Positions 19,129 to 28,780 are shown, counted from the stretch's first letter. The stretch is DNA of 60,455 nucleotides from Acidobacteriaceae bacterium (GCA_027307045.1 DAHUXR010000013.1:1-60455), one strand, 5' to 3'. Notes: generated from the letters alone by a model not told the origin. Translations and numbers: made by a program.

Positions 19129-20181
19129 CTATACCGCTGTTTTACGCTTCTTCCAGATCGCGTACATGAGTACTGCAAGAAGCGCTGCAATCCCGCTAAG
19201 AAGTATCCACATTGGATTCTCTTGCCGGACGGGAACTGCCGGAAGCGTGACGGCAGCCGGCGTCGCAGGCTTCAGTGAGCCAACAGCAGCAGGAGAACTC
19301 GTAGCCGATGAAGCTCTTGCTGCCTGGGTCGACGCCGCCAAGCCAATCCCGGAGATCTCAAACGCAGCCACCTCACGCACCACAGGCTTGCCGACTGCCT
19401 GTTCCACCCGGAGCCCCTGCGCCATGCCGGGGCTGGTAAAAGCCTGAGCCGACGACGGCTTGAATGACATGGAAGGCGGATGCATGACGGCGAAATTCCT
19501 GATCGGATACGGGAGCTTTACCTGCAACCGGGTCGGTTCGCTGTAAGGCAGGTGGTAAACAAATTTGAATAGCGTAGCGCCCGGCCTGATGGGAAAGTCC
19601 ACGGCGTAGCGCCCTTGCTGCCCTTTGATGGGAACTGGCGCAAGGTTTACCCAGACGCCGCCACCCTTCTTCACCACAAGCGAATCCAGCGTCGCTTTGG
19701 GCGCGATAGAAATCTCAAAATTGCGCGGCCCGGCTTGAGTCACCGGCGGAACGGAATCGTTCGCGATGCTGTACATCTCCGTGACCTTCAGCGTTTCTCC
19801 GTCTGATTCCACCTCGGCGATGCCAAGGGTCCCTTGCAGATCGCGAATGTGCGGCACAGCATTGAAAATAGCGATTTCCAGTGGTCCTTGCCCACTCACG
19901 GTCTGATCGTAGTTAACGCCCTGATGCATTACCCGGACAATGTGCGGGGCATCTCCGGCGGAGAGAGGTAAGCTAAACGCACCTGCAGCATCCGTCCGTG
20001 TTCTCGATTCCTCCTCCATGCCATTTTGCAAACGCAGCAGGATGACGTCATCGCCGGCGGCTGCTTTGCCGTAAGTCTGGTTGCGCACGGTACCGTTGAT
20101 AACATCGGCGGCATACGCCGATAGCGCGGAAAAGAAGCAAACAAGCATGAAAGCGTTTTTGATTCCAGAACCGATATTCAT
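19129..20181 (-). CDS. Exported carboxypeptidase-regulatory-like protein with C-terminal membrane anchor
   Basis: 350 residues from ATG 20181. A signal peptide ends near AYAAD. A carboxypeptidase-regulatory-like beta-sandwich follows (GTVRNQTYGKAAAGDDVILL, then DAAGAFSLPL). The middle is beta-rich, then there is a long Ala/Ser/Pro-rich stretch, and a single C-terminal transmembrane helix (MWILLSGIAALLAVLMYAIW) ends in basic residues that would sit in the cytoplasm. It is probably anchored in the inner membrane with its body in the periplasm. Function is unknown. It sits between the corrinoid receptor and the TonB-domain protein, so an envelope transport or assembly role is plausible. Confidence 0.6.
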   Translation of the reverse strand: MNIGSGIKNAFMLVCFFSALSAYAADVINGTVRNQTYGKAAAGDDVILLRLQNGMEEESRTRTDAAGAFSLPLSAGDAPHIVRVMHQGVNYDQTVSGQGPLEIAIFNAVPHIRDLQGTLGIAEVESDGETLKVTEMYSIANDSVPPVTQAGPRNFEISIAPKATLDSLVVKKGGGVWVNLAPVPIKGQQGRYAVDFPIRPGATLFKFVYHLPYSEPTRLQVKLPYPIRNFAVMHPPSMSFKPSSAQAFTSPGMAQGLRVEQAVGKPVVREVAAFEISGIGLAASTQAARASSATSSPAAVGSLKPATPAAVTLPAVPVRQENPMWILLSGIAALLAVLMYAIWKKRKTAV

Positions 20182-20309
20182 AAGAACCAACGTTCCCCAG
20201 TGGATTACATCCCGAAACAATTCTTCTTTCTCGAATTGTTAGAAAAATCCCGAGCGTCATGGACCTGTAAAAGTAATTCGAAAGCCTTCTAACGGCCTTG
20301 GGCTCCAGA

Positions 20310-21416
20310 TCAGTCCGTCGTCCGGTCAGTTGCCAGAACAGCCGGAGGGGCTGCGCCAAACATGATGCCGGTTTCAACCTCCAATCGCTGCCCGTTCCGT
20401 TCATAAGGCCGGAACTTCCACTGCTTCAAGGCATCACTGATCACCTTTTGCTGCTCAGGATACGCGCTCAAAAAGTGCATGTGCCTGACCTGGCCTTGCT
20501 TATCGATGATGATGCGCACGGGAATCGCGTTATGTCGTTGCTGCGTAAGCACGGGCTCAACCCGCTCAAGCACGTTTTCACCGGCTGCGTAGTCTTTGAT
20601 GCACACCGGGACACTCCCCCCGCCCGTGCCTCCGGTTAAGCTTGCCTCCGCCGGCAATTTCATTTTATTGCTCATGTCCCGGACCAGTTCTTCCATGGCC
20701 TTGGGATCACGGTTCATCAATACGATTTCCACGGTATGGCAACGAATCTGGGTCGCCAGCACGTACCAGTGCAGTTCCGCATCAGGAGACCAATACGCAA
20801 AGAACATGAAGGGCTGGCCGCCAACGGTGGTCTGCGTTGGCTTGAGTTCCACTTGATAGTAATCCGGCAGATGGTTTCTGGAGTAGCTCACAAATTGCCG
20901 CGCATTGGCGGCAGGCAAAGGCGTAAAAAACATGTCCTGGGCGGCAAACATGATGCTGCCGGAGCTATCGCTCTGGCCTAGTTGGAAGCTGCCGCTCCGG
21001 CCTAGCTGCGCCAGCACATACCTCCCGCTATCGGAAGGCGGCGGCGGCGTGAACTTCTGGAACCAACCTGATGGCAGGGGGTAGGTGATGCCAAAATATT
21101 CGTCGGTGAAGACATTGTTGGTCAGGCTGGCGGCTTCCGGCAACGAAGTTGTGGAATCGCTTGCGCTCGACCATGCGCCCTTGACGATGATGGTATCTTT
21201 GGGCACGATTCCTTCGGACGTGGGCTCGGTGATGGTGGAAAAGTCGCCGCCATTCACCGAGGAACCAGACTGCACTGGAGCATTTTGAGCCGGAGCATTT
21301 TGGGCCCGGGGATTCTGGCTTGGGATATCCTGGGCTGGCTGGATGCGTTGCCCCCAAGCCGTGAATGATGCCAACACGCAGATAGCGATCAGTGAACCCG
21401 AACATCTGGACTTCAT
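20310..21416 (-). CDS. Exported protein with C-terminal TonB-like domain
   Basis: 368 residues from ATG 21416, which has TTTAGGAGGAAG upstream. The signal peptide ends near TAWGQ. A Gln/Pro/Asn-rich stretch with repeated (Q)NPRAQNAPAQNAP-like units follows, then a central domain beginning at EYFGITYPLPSGWF. The last 80 residues match the TonB C-terminal fold (VRIIIDKQGQVRHMHFLSAYPE, then ALKQWKFRPYERNGQ). Classic TonB has an uncleaved N-terminal anchor; here the signal looks cleavable, so this is not an ordinary energy transducer. Free TonB-C proteins of this type are frequent in Acidobacteriota, but their role is not established. Confidence 0.72.
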   Translation of the reverse strand: MKSRCSGSLIAICVLASFTAWGQRIQPAQDIPSQNPRAQNAPAQNAPVQSGSSVNGGDFSTITEPTSEGIVPKDTIIVKGAWSSASDSTTSLPEAASLTNNVFTDEYFGITYPLPSGWFQKFTPPPPSDSGRYVLAQLGRSGSFQLGQSDSSGSIMFAAQDMFFTPLPAANARQFVSYSRNHLPDYYQVELKPTQTTVGGQPFMFFAYWSPDAELHWYVLATQIRCHTVEIVLMNRDPKAMEELVRDMSNKMKLPAEASLTGGTGGGSVPVCIKDYAAGENVLERVEPVLTQQRHNAIPVRIIIDKQGQVRHMHFLSAYPEQQKVISDALKQWKFRPYERNGQRLEVETGIMFGAAPPAVLATDRTTD

Positions 21417-21486
21417 ACTTCTCTTCCTCCTAAACCAAGCTCCTGGCTGCTTGTTCACACTCGTGATTCCAAAACTGTTTTCCAAA

Positions 21487-21516
21487 GCGGGCGAAACCAG
21501 GTTCGGTCCCGCCCGC
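21487..21516 (-). terminator. GC-rich hairpin after the di-heme cytochrome gene
   Basis: Perfect 7-bp stem GCGGGCG/CGCCCGC with a 16-base loop, 25 bp after the stop of the di-heme gene on the minus strand. It is followed by only a short T run, so termination could be weak or Rho-dependent. Confidence 0.35.
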
Positions 21517-21540
21517 AAGTTAAAGCGATCAATTTGCCGC

Positions 21541-22974
21541 TTACAGCGAGCGCAGGAAATTGATCAGGTTCTGTTGGTCTGTCAAGCTCAGAGCGGCGGC
21601 CGCGTTGAGCGACGCGTTCGCTTCCGATCCGTTGCTGCCATGGGCATTGATGGCCGTGACCAGGTTGTTGGTGCGTCCATCGTGCAGGAAGAAGATCCGC
21701 TGTCCCAGTCCCCACAATGGCGCCGTACGGAACTGGTCTCCGCCGGCTCCGCCCTGTGAAACGTTGTCCGCCAATCCCGTGCCCATGTGATGGACCTCAA
21801 GATCAGAGAACAGGTTGGCGGTGGCGTTGCCCAGACCCGCCGTCAAGTGCGAGGGCTGAGTGGTGAGCGATGGCGTATGGCAAACCGCGCATCCCACGGA
21901 GCTAAAGAGAGTGCGCCCGCGGCTGATCGAAGTCGAGCCGCCCGGAACGGTGGTGGAAGGCGTCGGCGGAGCCAGGTCTTCCATGAAAACCTTGAACAGC
22001 GTGATGTCGCTGGCGCTGCTCGAGGCGTCCGTGCCATTAGAGTGGGTGATGTCTTCCGGATAGCCGATCTTGGCAAGGTTCAGGCAGTTCGCCGGAAGCC
22101 CGGTCTGGCCGGTTCCGCCGGCGCCGTCTTCACCCGGCAACGGACGGTCCTGCATGAAAATTTCATTGGTGATGCCCATTTCGACGTTGTAAGCCTCACC
22201 AGCAAAGAGCAGCAGCGATTTATTCTGCGCCTTCCAGCCGAATCGGCTGATGGTGCCATCGTTGCCATTGCGGTTGAAGGCTCCGGCAACTCCAAAAGCG
22301 TTGCCCGCCTGGGCCGCCTGATTTTTCAGCAAGGTCGAGTCGTCAATGTTTGACATCAAGCCTGAGCCAAACACCGGCGTGGGAATACGGAAGATCAGGT
22401 TGTTGGCGGCCTGTGCTGCGGCAAAACCAGGCTGCGTCAAGCTGCAAGTGCCGGCATCAGCGCGGCCGCTAACCGTGAACAGGTCCTCGACGCCGCCGTT
22501 CGGATTATTGACGTTGGCCGTGCCGTTGGCGTTAAAGAAAAATGGGAAGCGAGCTTCTCGCACCGGGCCAGTGGCTGTGACGAAAGATGGAATAGTGTTG
22601 GTTGAGCTGCTGACCAGACCGTTGGCAATCGCCTGGCTCTGCGGGTTGGGTCCTACGTTGGGGAAAATATTGGCGCTGGGGCTGGTTCCGCCGGGGGCCG
22701 GCTGGGAGTGGCATCCGCCGCATCCGTCTAAGTTGAACCGTGGTCCAAGGCCCGGATTGTCTCCCGTCACTGTTTGTTGTTCGTTGAACTGACCGAGTCC
22801 GGCATTGAAGAAGGCCAGATCCGCGGGATTGGCCGAAACCGATGCCAGCGGCTGGCCGGCATTGACTCCCGTCGTGCTCCGAACTCCGGGATCGTTAATT
22901 TGGGCAAACGCCGTTCCGGCCAGGAAAAGCGTTGCGATTGTGAGCGTCAAAATACGAATGTTCCGCCTCGTCAT
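21541..22974 (-). CDS. Di-heme c-type cytochrome, thiol-oxidoreductase (DHOR/DUF1111) family
   Basis: Periplasmic c-type cytochrome of the di-heme oxidoreductase family. The 477 residues start with a signal peptide ending near AFAQ. Two heme-attachment motifs are present: CGGCH at residues 85-89 and CAVCH near residue 360. The C-terminal half ends with the FLHDGRTNNLVTAI and LTDQQNLINFLRSL segments typical of the family. AGGAGG lies eight bases before the ATG. The physiological substrate of this subgroup is not known. Its upstream region is duplicated (see the two repeats at 22967-23209 and 23289-23549). Confidence 0.88.
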   Translation of the reverse strand: MTRRNIRILTLTIATLFLAGTAFAQINDPGVRSTTGVNAGQPLASVSANPADLAFFNAGLGQFNEQQTVTGDNPGLGPRFNLDGCGGCHSQPAPGGTSPSANIFPNVGPNPQSQAIANGLVSSSTNTIPSFVTATGPVREARFPFFFNANGTANVNNPNGGVEDLFTVSGRADAGTCSLTQPGFAAAQAANNLIFRIPTPVFGSGLMSNIDDSTLLKNQAAQAGNAFGVAGAFNRNGNDGTISRFGWKAQNKSLLLFAGEAYNVEMGITNEIFMQDRPLPGEDGAGGTGQTGLPANCLNLAKIGYPEDITHSNGTDASSSASDITLFKVFMEDLAPPTPSTTVPGGSTSISRGRTLFSSVGCAVCHTPSLTTQPSHLTAGLGNATANLFSDLEVHHMGTGLADNVSQGGAGGDQFRTAPLWGLGQRIFFLHDGRTNNLVTAINAHGSNGSEANASLNAAAALSLTDQQNLINFLRSL

Positions 22975-23209
22975 TGCGAGTTCCTCCTGAATTTCTTTTG
23001 GAAATGTTGGTTCTGTAGCGAGAACTCTGCCGTACTGCAGACGATTAGGGCCTGTCTGCCAAAGGTGAACGGGTGGGAAAATTCAAGCGCCCCTCTGCTT
23101 GCTCATTGCGGGCACAAGCCATTGGAACGCGGCCAAAACATACAGCAACTCTGATTTAAGAGTCAACAAAAAGCGTTGATAAACTTTTGATAACAATGGA
23201 CTAACAGTT
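22967..23209 (-). repeat. Copy 1 of duplicated promoter-leader, attached to the di-heme gene
   Basis: This block covers the start codon, ribosome-binding site, untranslated leader and promoter of the di-heme gene and resembles 23289-23549. Minus-strand -35 TTGACT is at 23161-23166 and a weak -10 GTATGT at 23138-23143 (17-bp spacer). The leader contains a nested hairpin: outer CCGT/ACGG pair (23030-23033 with 23069-23072) and inner GCAGAC/GTCTGC pair (23037-23042 with 23054-23059). Confidence 0.7.
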
Positions 23210-23288
23210 CCATTATGGGAAAACTTAATCGCGGCAGCTCCCTTTTTGGAGACGAGGTTCCACCATGCCCAATCATGGGCCATGCATG

Positions 23289-23549
23289 CTCGTCAATTCC
23301 GAGTTCCTCCCCCCGAAATCCAGAGAGATCTGTTGAACTGCTTTTTGGAACCCTTTGCCGTGACTGCAGACAATTGGAAGCGGTCTGCCAATAGGTGACG
23401 GGTTTGAAATCTTGAAGTGGAGTTGAAACGCTTGCCCTGGCAATCAGCACGGCCAAAGGCAGGGGGAAAAATACAGCAGCTCAGAAATGGTGTCAAGCAA
23501 AATGAAGACTTTTCTTAGATAAGGCGCTGAGGCAATGGACGCAACAGTT
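23289..23549 (-). repeat. Copy 2 of the promoter-leader, with decayed start codon
   Basis: Diverged direct repeat of 22967-23209. It has a better promoter: TTGACA (23491-23496), 17-bp spacer, TATTTT (23468-23473). The same nested hairpin is kept, with inner GCAGAC/GTCTGC at 23366-23371 and 23383-23388 and outer CCGT/ACGG at 23358-23361 and 23398-23401, while the 11-base loop differs. The copy keeps GGAGGAACTCG before the former start, but the ATG has become ATTG and no di-heme ORF follows. It looks like the remnant of a tandem duplication whose coding part was deleted. Confidence 0.65.
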
Positions 23550-23635
23550 TGTGACCGCCGGGAATTGCTATTGGCGTTTGGGGAATTTAGGATGTGCGGT
23601 TCGCAATACTACGGTACGCCTGGAGAGAATCGAAA

Positions 23636-26600
23636 ATGTCTTGCGCCCCTTCCTGGAAAAAAATCACGAACTACCGCTTCGTGTCGATACTGATCATCGC
23701 GATTCTGATTTCTGTCTGCACGTTTGCCCAGACGGATACCAATTCACCGCAGGGCAATGCAGAGAGCAAGAAGGGGGCGGCCGGTAAACGCAAGAAACAA
23801 TCCGGCGCAAAGGGTGAGGAGAAAAAAGCTGAAACGCAGCCAAGCGCCACGGAGAAAGCGGCGGACGCAAGCGATGCCGACCAGGAAGAAACAAAAGGTC
23901 CGTGGCATGGTCTAACGTGGCGGTTGATTGGGCCATACCGCGGCGGACGCGTACTGGCGGTAAGCGGCGTCGTGGGCGACCAGCACACATATTACTTCGG
24001 CGCGACAGGCGGCGGGATATGGAAGACGACAGACGGAGGACTGACGTGGCGTCCCTTGACTGACAAATTAAAAGAGATGGCTCCTTCCATCGGCGCTATT
24101 GCTGTTGCACCTTCCGACGCAAACGTGATCTATGCCGGTACTGGTGAAGCGTGTATTCGCGGCGACATCATCAACGGAAACGGCGCTTATAAATCGGTTG
24201 ATGCGGGCAAGACCTGGACTTATGTTGGCCTGCGCGAAACGCGCTCGATCGGCCGCATTGCGGTGAATCCAAAGAATCCTGACATCGCTTATGTGGCCGC
24301 ACTGGGACATGTGTTTGGCGCAAACCCGGAACGCGGCATCTATCGCACAACTGATGGCGGCAAGAACTGGACCAAGGTTCTCTATAAGGACGAAAACTCC
24401 GGCGGGATTGATATCTCCATGGATCCCACAAACCCGAACGTGATTCTTGCTTCTCTGTGGCAGGCGCGACGCACGCCCTGGGGCATGGACAGCGGCGGGC
24501 CGGGCAGCGGACTCTATCGCAGCACCGATGGCGGCACAACGTGGAAACATCTTACCGGCCACGGACTGCCAGATGGAATTCTCGGACGCATTGGGCTGGC
24601 TGTTGCCTACAGCGGTAACCGAGTTTGGGCGCTGGTGGAAGCCGACAAAGGCGGCCTGTTTCGCTCCGACGATGGCGGCGACACATGGACGCTGACAAAC
24701 AGTGACCGCCAATATCGGCAGCGCGCGTTTTATTACACCCACGTTTTTGCCGATCCGCGCAACGCAGACGGCGTTTATGTGCTGAACACTGGGATGTATC
24801 GCTCCAACGACGGCGGAAAAACTTTCCGCCCAATCCGTGTGCCGCACGGCGACAATCATGGCTTGTGGATCGATCCTAATGATCCGAACCGCATGATTGA
24901 ATCAAATGACGGCGGGGCCAATGTAAGCACGAACGGCGGCGCCAGCTGGACCAACCAGGCGAACCAGCCGACGGCGCAGTTCTATCACGTGGTCACCGAC
25001 AATCGTTTCCCTTATTACCTCTACGGCTCGCAGCAGGACAACTCTTCTGTGGCGATTGCCAGCGCGGCGCCGGGCGGCATTGATCGCACCAGTTGGTATT
25101 CCGTTGGCGGTGGCGAAAGCGGCTACATTGCGCCTGATCCGCGCGATCCTGAGATTGTGTATGCCGGTTCTTATGGCGGCGAGATCACGCGCTACGACCA
25201 TCGCACGGAAGAGACAAAGAACGTGACGCCGTGGCCAATCAATCCCATTGGCGCAGCGGCAGCCGACCAGAAATATCGCTTCCAATGGACGGAGCCAATC
25301 GTGTTTTCTCCGCACGATCCCAAGACTCTCTACTTCGCCGCCCAAGTGCTATTCAAATCCACTGACGAAGGCACAAGCTGGCAAATCATCAGTCCGGACC
25401 TGACACGCAACGACAAGAGCAAGCAGGTGGCATCCGGCGGGCCGATCACCAAGGACAATACTGGCGTGGAAATCTATGACACGATTTTTTCCGTGGTGGA
25501 GTCGCCGGTGCAAAAAGACTTAATCTGGGCGGGCTCCGACGATGGGCTAGTTCATGTGACAACGGACGGCGGAAAGAACTGGGCCAATGTCACACCCAAA
25601 GCGATGCCGGAATGGGGCACCGTGAGCATGATTGAAGCTTCCATATATAACGCCGGTACTGCGTATGTTTCCGTGCAGCGCCACAAGATGGATGATGTTG
25701 CTCCGTATATCTTCAAGACCACGGATTTCGGCAAAACGTGGACAAGCATCACCAGCGGCCTTCCCGCGGATGCGTTTGTTCATGCGGTGCGTGAAGACAA
25801 GAAACGCAAAGGGCTGCTTTATGCCGGTACGGAACGCGGCATCTTTTTCTCCTGGGATGACGGTGCGCATTGGGAATCGTTCCAGGGCAATCTGCCGTTA
25901 TCTCCCATTTACGATCTCACAGTGCACGGCAATGATTTGCTGGTTGCAACCCACGGCCGCGCGTTCTGGGCACTGGACGATCTTTCTCCATTACAGCAAT
26001 ACAAGCCTGACATGGCGAATGAAGAAGTCCATCTTTACACACCCAGCGCGGCCAACCATACAGCATTCGGCGGCGGCTTCTTCGGCGGCGGTGGCGACCG
26101 TGGACAGAACCCTCCAGCCGGGGCAGTGATTTATTACTCGCTCAAGACGGCATTAAAGAAGCCTGGCGAGAAGAAGCCCGAAGAGAAAAAAGAACCCGGC
26201 GCAACGACCGCCGCTGCAACTCCAGCCAAAGAATCGCCGACGGAAGCCAAAGAACCAGGGCAGGAGCATCCGGCAAACGCTCCAGTACCGCCAAAGCCTG
26301 AAGCCACCACCAGCGAAACACCGGAAACTGCGAAAACTTCCCCGATCAGCCTGGAAATCCTTGACCAGAAGGGCCAGGTCATTCGCAAATATCCACCTAA
26401 GCCTCAGCCTGGGGCCGATGGCGGCGATGACGAAGGGTTTGGACCGCGTCCGGCGGAGCGCGGACTACCCGCTGAAGCTGGGCTTAACCGCTTTGTTTGG
26501 GACATGCGTTATGAAGGCGCGACAAAAGTGCCGCATTCCCCACTATGGGCAGGCGGCACGGACGGCCCCGAGGCTGTGCCGGGCAAGTATCAGGTTCGGC

Positions 26601-27145
26601 TGACGGTGAACGGCAAGCTATACACAGCGCCGCTGGAAATCGTTCCTGATCCCCGTCTAAAAGTCACGCAGCAGGACCTGGAAAAGCAGTTCGACCTGCT
26701 CATCAAGATCCGTGAGCGCGTTACACAGGCACATGAAACGGTGAACCAGATTCGCGATATCCGGGCCCAGATTACAGAGCTAAACAAGCGCCTGGAAAAA
26801 CAACCGCAGGCTAAAGCCGTGGCAGACGCCGGAAAACAACTGGACAAGAAAATGACCGAGGTGGAAGAAGTGCTGATTCAGACGAAGGCCAAAAGCGGGC
26901 AGGACGTGCTGAACTATCCGATCCGCCTGAACAACTATCTTGTTGCGCTGGGAGGAGTGGTGGAAAGCGCGGACTCGGCTCCGACCCAGGTTTCCTATGA
27001 AGTGTTTGACATGCTCAGCAAACAACTGGATGAGCAATTGGCCAAATGGAAGCAGATCCTGGGCACGGACGTACCGGCATTTAACGAAGTCGTAAAAAAA
27101 CAGGAGGTTCCAGCGATCATACTGGCCAAACCGGGGGACCGCTAA
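23636..27145 (+). CDS. Giant secreted BNR/VPS10-like beta-propeller protein
   Basis: 1169 residues from ATG 23636 (GGAGAGA upstream; the longer in-frame start hides the signal peptide). A signal peptide ends near CTFAQ. A basic low-complexity stretch leads to a large propeller with many Asp-box/BNR motifs of the form S/T-x-D-G-G-x-T-W (TTDGGLTWRP, SVDAGKTW, TTDGGKNW, STDGGTTW, SDDGGDTW, SNDGGKTF). Near residues 830-920 comes a Lys/Glu/Pro/Ala-rich linker, then a C-terminal domain with a beta part (KYQVRLTVNGKLY) and a coiled coil (QIRDIRAQITELNKRLEKQ). Such proteins are annotated as sortilin/VPS10-like glycosyl hydrolases without proven activity. They are abundant in Acidobacteriota. Confidence 0.85.
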   Translation: MSCAPSWKKITNYRFVSILIIAILISVCTFAQTDTNSPQGNAESKKGAAGKRKKQSGAKGEEKKAETQPSATEKAADASDADQEETKGPWHGLTWRLIGPYRGGRVLAVSGVVGDQHTYYFGATGGGIWKTTDGGLTWRPLTDKLKEMAPSIGAIAVAPSDANVIYAGTGEACIRGDIINGNGAYKSVDAGKTWTYVGLRETRSIGRIAVNPKNPDIAYVAALGHVFGANPERGIYRTTDGGKNWTKVLYKDENSGGIDISMDPTNPNVILASLWQARRTPWGMDSGGPGSGLYRSTDGGTTWKHLTGHGLPDGILGRIGLAVAYSGNRVWALVEADKGGLFRSDDGGDTWTLTNSDRQYRQRAFYYTHVFADPRNADGVYVLNTGMYRSNDGGKTFRPIRVPHGDNHGLWIDPNDPNRMIESNDGGANVSTNGGASWTNQANQPTAQFYHVVTDNRFPYYLYGSQQDNSSVAIASAAPGGIDRTSWYSVGGGESGYIAPDPRDPEIVYAGSYGGEITRYDHRTEETKNVTPWPINPIGAAAADQKYRFQWTEPIVFSPHDPKTLYFAAQVLFKSTDEGTSWQIISPDLTRNDKSKQVASGGPITKDNTGVEIYDTIFSVVESPVQKDLIWAGSDDGLVHVTTDGGKNWANVTPKAMPEWGTVSMIEASIYNAGTAYVSVQRHKMDDVAPYIFKTTDFGKTWTSITSGLPADAFVHAVREDKKRKGLLYAGTERGIFFSWDDGAHWESFQGNLPLSPIYDLTVHGNDLLVATHGRAFWALDDLSPLQQYKPDMANEEVHLYTPSAANHTAFGGGFFGGGGDRGQNPPAGAVIYYSLKTALKKPGEKKPEEKKEPGATTAAATPAKESPTEAKEPGQEHPANAPVPPKPEATTSETPETAKTSPISLEILDQKGQVIRKYPPKPQPGADGGDDEGFGPRPAERGLPAEAGLNRFVWDMRYEGATKVPHSPLWAGGTDGPEAVPGKYQVRLTVNGKLYTAPLEIVPDPRLKVTQQDLEKQFDLLIKIRERVTQAHETVNQIRDIRAQITELNKRLEKQPQAKAVADAGKQLDKKMTEVEEVLIQTKAKSGQDVLNYPIRLNNYLVALGGVVESADSAPTQVSYEVFDMLSKQLDEQLAKWKQILGTDVPAFNEVVKKQEVPAIILAKPGDR

Positions 27146-27149
27146 ATCA

Positions 27150-27165
27150 GGCCCTAAAAAGGGCC
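27150..27165. terminator. Hairpin after the BNR protein gene
   Basis: Perfect stem GGCCCT/AGGGCC with an AAAA loop, starting 5 bp after the stop codon. There is no U tract on the plus strand, so intrinsic termination is uncertain. Confidence 0.4.
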
Positions 27166-27319
27166 AAAGCAGCATAAATACAGGTATTTAGGGCGGTTGC
27201 GACCCGTTCCATTTTGGGACATTTTCGGAATTACCAAAGTGTCCGCTACCACACCCAATTTCCATTGACCCCGGATGCGGGCAGGGGTAAAGTTTGCGTG
27301 TACCAACGAGAGCAAACCA

Positions 27320-27913
27320 ATGTCTAACGCCATGTTCGCGATCTGGATCGGATTATCAGCAGGCATTCTCCTGCTGTTTCTGTATGCAGCGTTTTTGAAC
27401 CTGCGGCGGAGACAGGCGCCGGACGCGGAACTGGGTGACTTGATGAATTCATTTCTCCCGGTGAACGTGGATGTGCTTTCAGAAATCGTGAATCCGGCCC
27501 AGCAACGGTATTTGCAGGAGACGTTCGGCCGCGATGAACTGCTGAGGATCTACCGGAAACAGGTCAGCCTGACCATAGAATGTTTGCGGCGCATGTCACA
27601 CAATGCCGCCTTGCTGCAGCAGGTTGGTTATGCGCAATTGCATAGTGGCAATCAGCTGATTGCTTCCCTGGCACAGGAGATGGTGGATGCCGGCGTCCAT
27701 GTCCGGCTCTATACATTTATGGCGTTGATTGTTCTGCAGGTCCGGAGTTCCCTGCAAGTGCTCCCGTTGTTTTCAGCCGTCAACACTGCGGACGTTCGTG
27801 GCATCGTTGCCTCAAGCCTGCTGCCTGCCTATGCCCTGCTCAAGGACAAGGCCGACCATCTTACATGCCTGAAATTTTCCAGCCTGCATGAGTCGCTGGC
27901 GCAGAGCCTGTAG
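27320..27913 (+). CDS. Small membrane-anchored protein, function unknown
   Basis: 197 residues from ATG 27320. One N-terminal transmembrane helix (IWIGLSAGILLLFLYAAFL) is followed by Arg-rich residues, so the rest is predicted to be cytoplasmic. The body is mostly helical (LLRIYRKQVSLTIECLRRM, then ALLQQVGYAQLHSG) with a moderately hydrophobic segment near residue 130. No known family is recognised. It converges with the polytopic membrane gene that ends at 27957. Confidence 0.55.
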   Translation: MSNAMFAIWIGLSAGILLLFLYAAFLNLRRRQAPDAELGDLMNSFLPVNVDVLSEIVNPAQQRYLQETFGRDELLRIYRKQVSLTIECLRRMSHNAALLQQVGYAQLHSGNQLIASLAQEMVDAGVHVRLYTFMALIVLQVRSSLQVLPLFSAVNTADVRGIVASSLLPAYALLKDKADHLTCLKFSSLHESLAQSL

Positions 27914-27956
27914 GGACCTCATACTCTTTCCTGAAAACTTTTGCTTTTCGAGGGAC

Positions 27957-28703
27957 TCAGCGCTTGCTTTGGGACATAAAATCCTTCAGCGAACCTTCCC
28001 ATTTCTTCGCTTCCTCAAGAGCTTGGGTTGAGCGCGAAGGAGATAGGGTGGGGACTTGATCCTTGGGCGGAGCCCAGAAACAGTAAAGCCAGATCATGCA
28101 AGCGAGGTCGTAAGCGATCACGGACAAGCGGTTGAGCATGGCGCTTCTGCTCGGGAAATGTGACAAGATCGCTAATGCGGCGAGTGCGGTGGATACATCG
28201 AGTCCGAATCCTGCTGCAATGCCGAATTCCCTCTTCTCCCACTGCCTTCCCATCACAGCCATTAGCGCCACAAAGAAAACCAGGATTGCGGCACGCAAAA
28301 ACCCAACAGTCCTGGCCGTCAGCAATAAAAGTCTCTTGTGGTTTCCATAGAGTGCTATCAAAACGACCACAATATTCACCAGAATCGCGATCATCGGAAA
28401 GAGATAGCGAAAAAATCGAACCTTGTAAAAATTGGGAAATAGGCGCTTGACGAAAAGTTCGTAGGCTGCCAACAAAGAGAAAAGAACCAGGATAATATCG
28501 GAAATCCAGTATACGTAAGAGTAGACCCGTACAGGAGCCCCGGAAGCCGCAAGTCGGGTCAAGCCTACAAGTTCCGCAGCAATCACGTAGAAGAAGAAAA
28601 GCGGAAATTGTCTTTGCTGTTTACGGTAGATTAAAATGCCGACAAGCAAAGCCAGGCTTGGTAACGCGAGCCAATCGATAATGACATAAAACCAGTTGTG
28701 CAT
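27957..28703 (-). CDS. Polytopic membrane protein (about seven helices), function unknown
   Basis: 248 residues from ATG 28703 (ATG 28748 is an alternative but lacks a ribosome-binding site). About seven hydrophobic helices cover the first 210 residues, for example VIIDWLALPSLALLVGILIY and IAILVNIVVVLIALYG, and the C-terminal tail is polar. No family is recognised. A 39-codon gene with a strong ribosome-binding site lies 77 bp upstream on the same strand, so the pair probably shares a transcript. A membrane partner, exporter or sensor for that peptide is one possible reading. Confidence 0.6.
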   Translation of the reverse strand: MHNWFYVIIDWLALPSLALLVGILIYRKQQRQFPLFFFYVIAAELVGLTRLAASGAPVRVYSYVYWISDIILVLFSLLAAYELFVKRLFPNFYKVRFFRYLFPMIAILVNIVVVLIALYGNHKRLLLLTARTVGFLRAAILVFFVALMAVMGRQWEKREFGIAAGFGLDVSTALAALAILSHFPSRSAMLNRLSVIAYDLACMIWLYCFWAPPKDQVPTLSPSRSTQALEEAKKWEGSLKDFMSQSKR

Positions 28704-28780
28704 CCTGGCGGCCAGCCTAAACCAGCCGCCCAAAAAGCACAAACACATTTAATGTCACATGCTCGGAATACTAAACAGTT

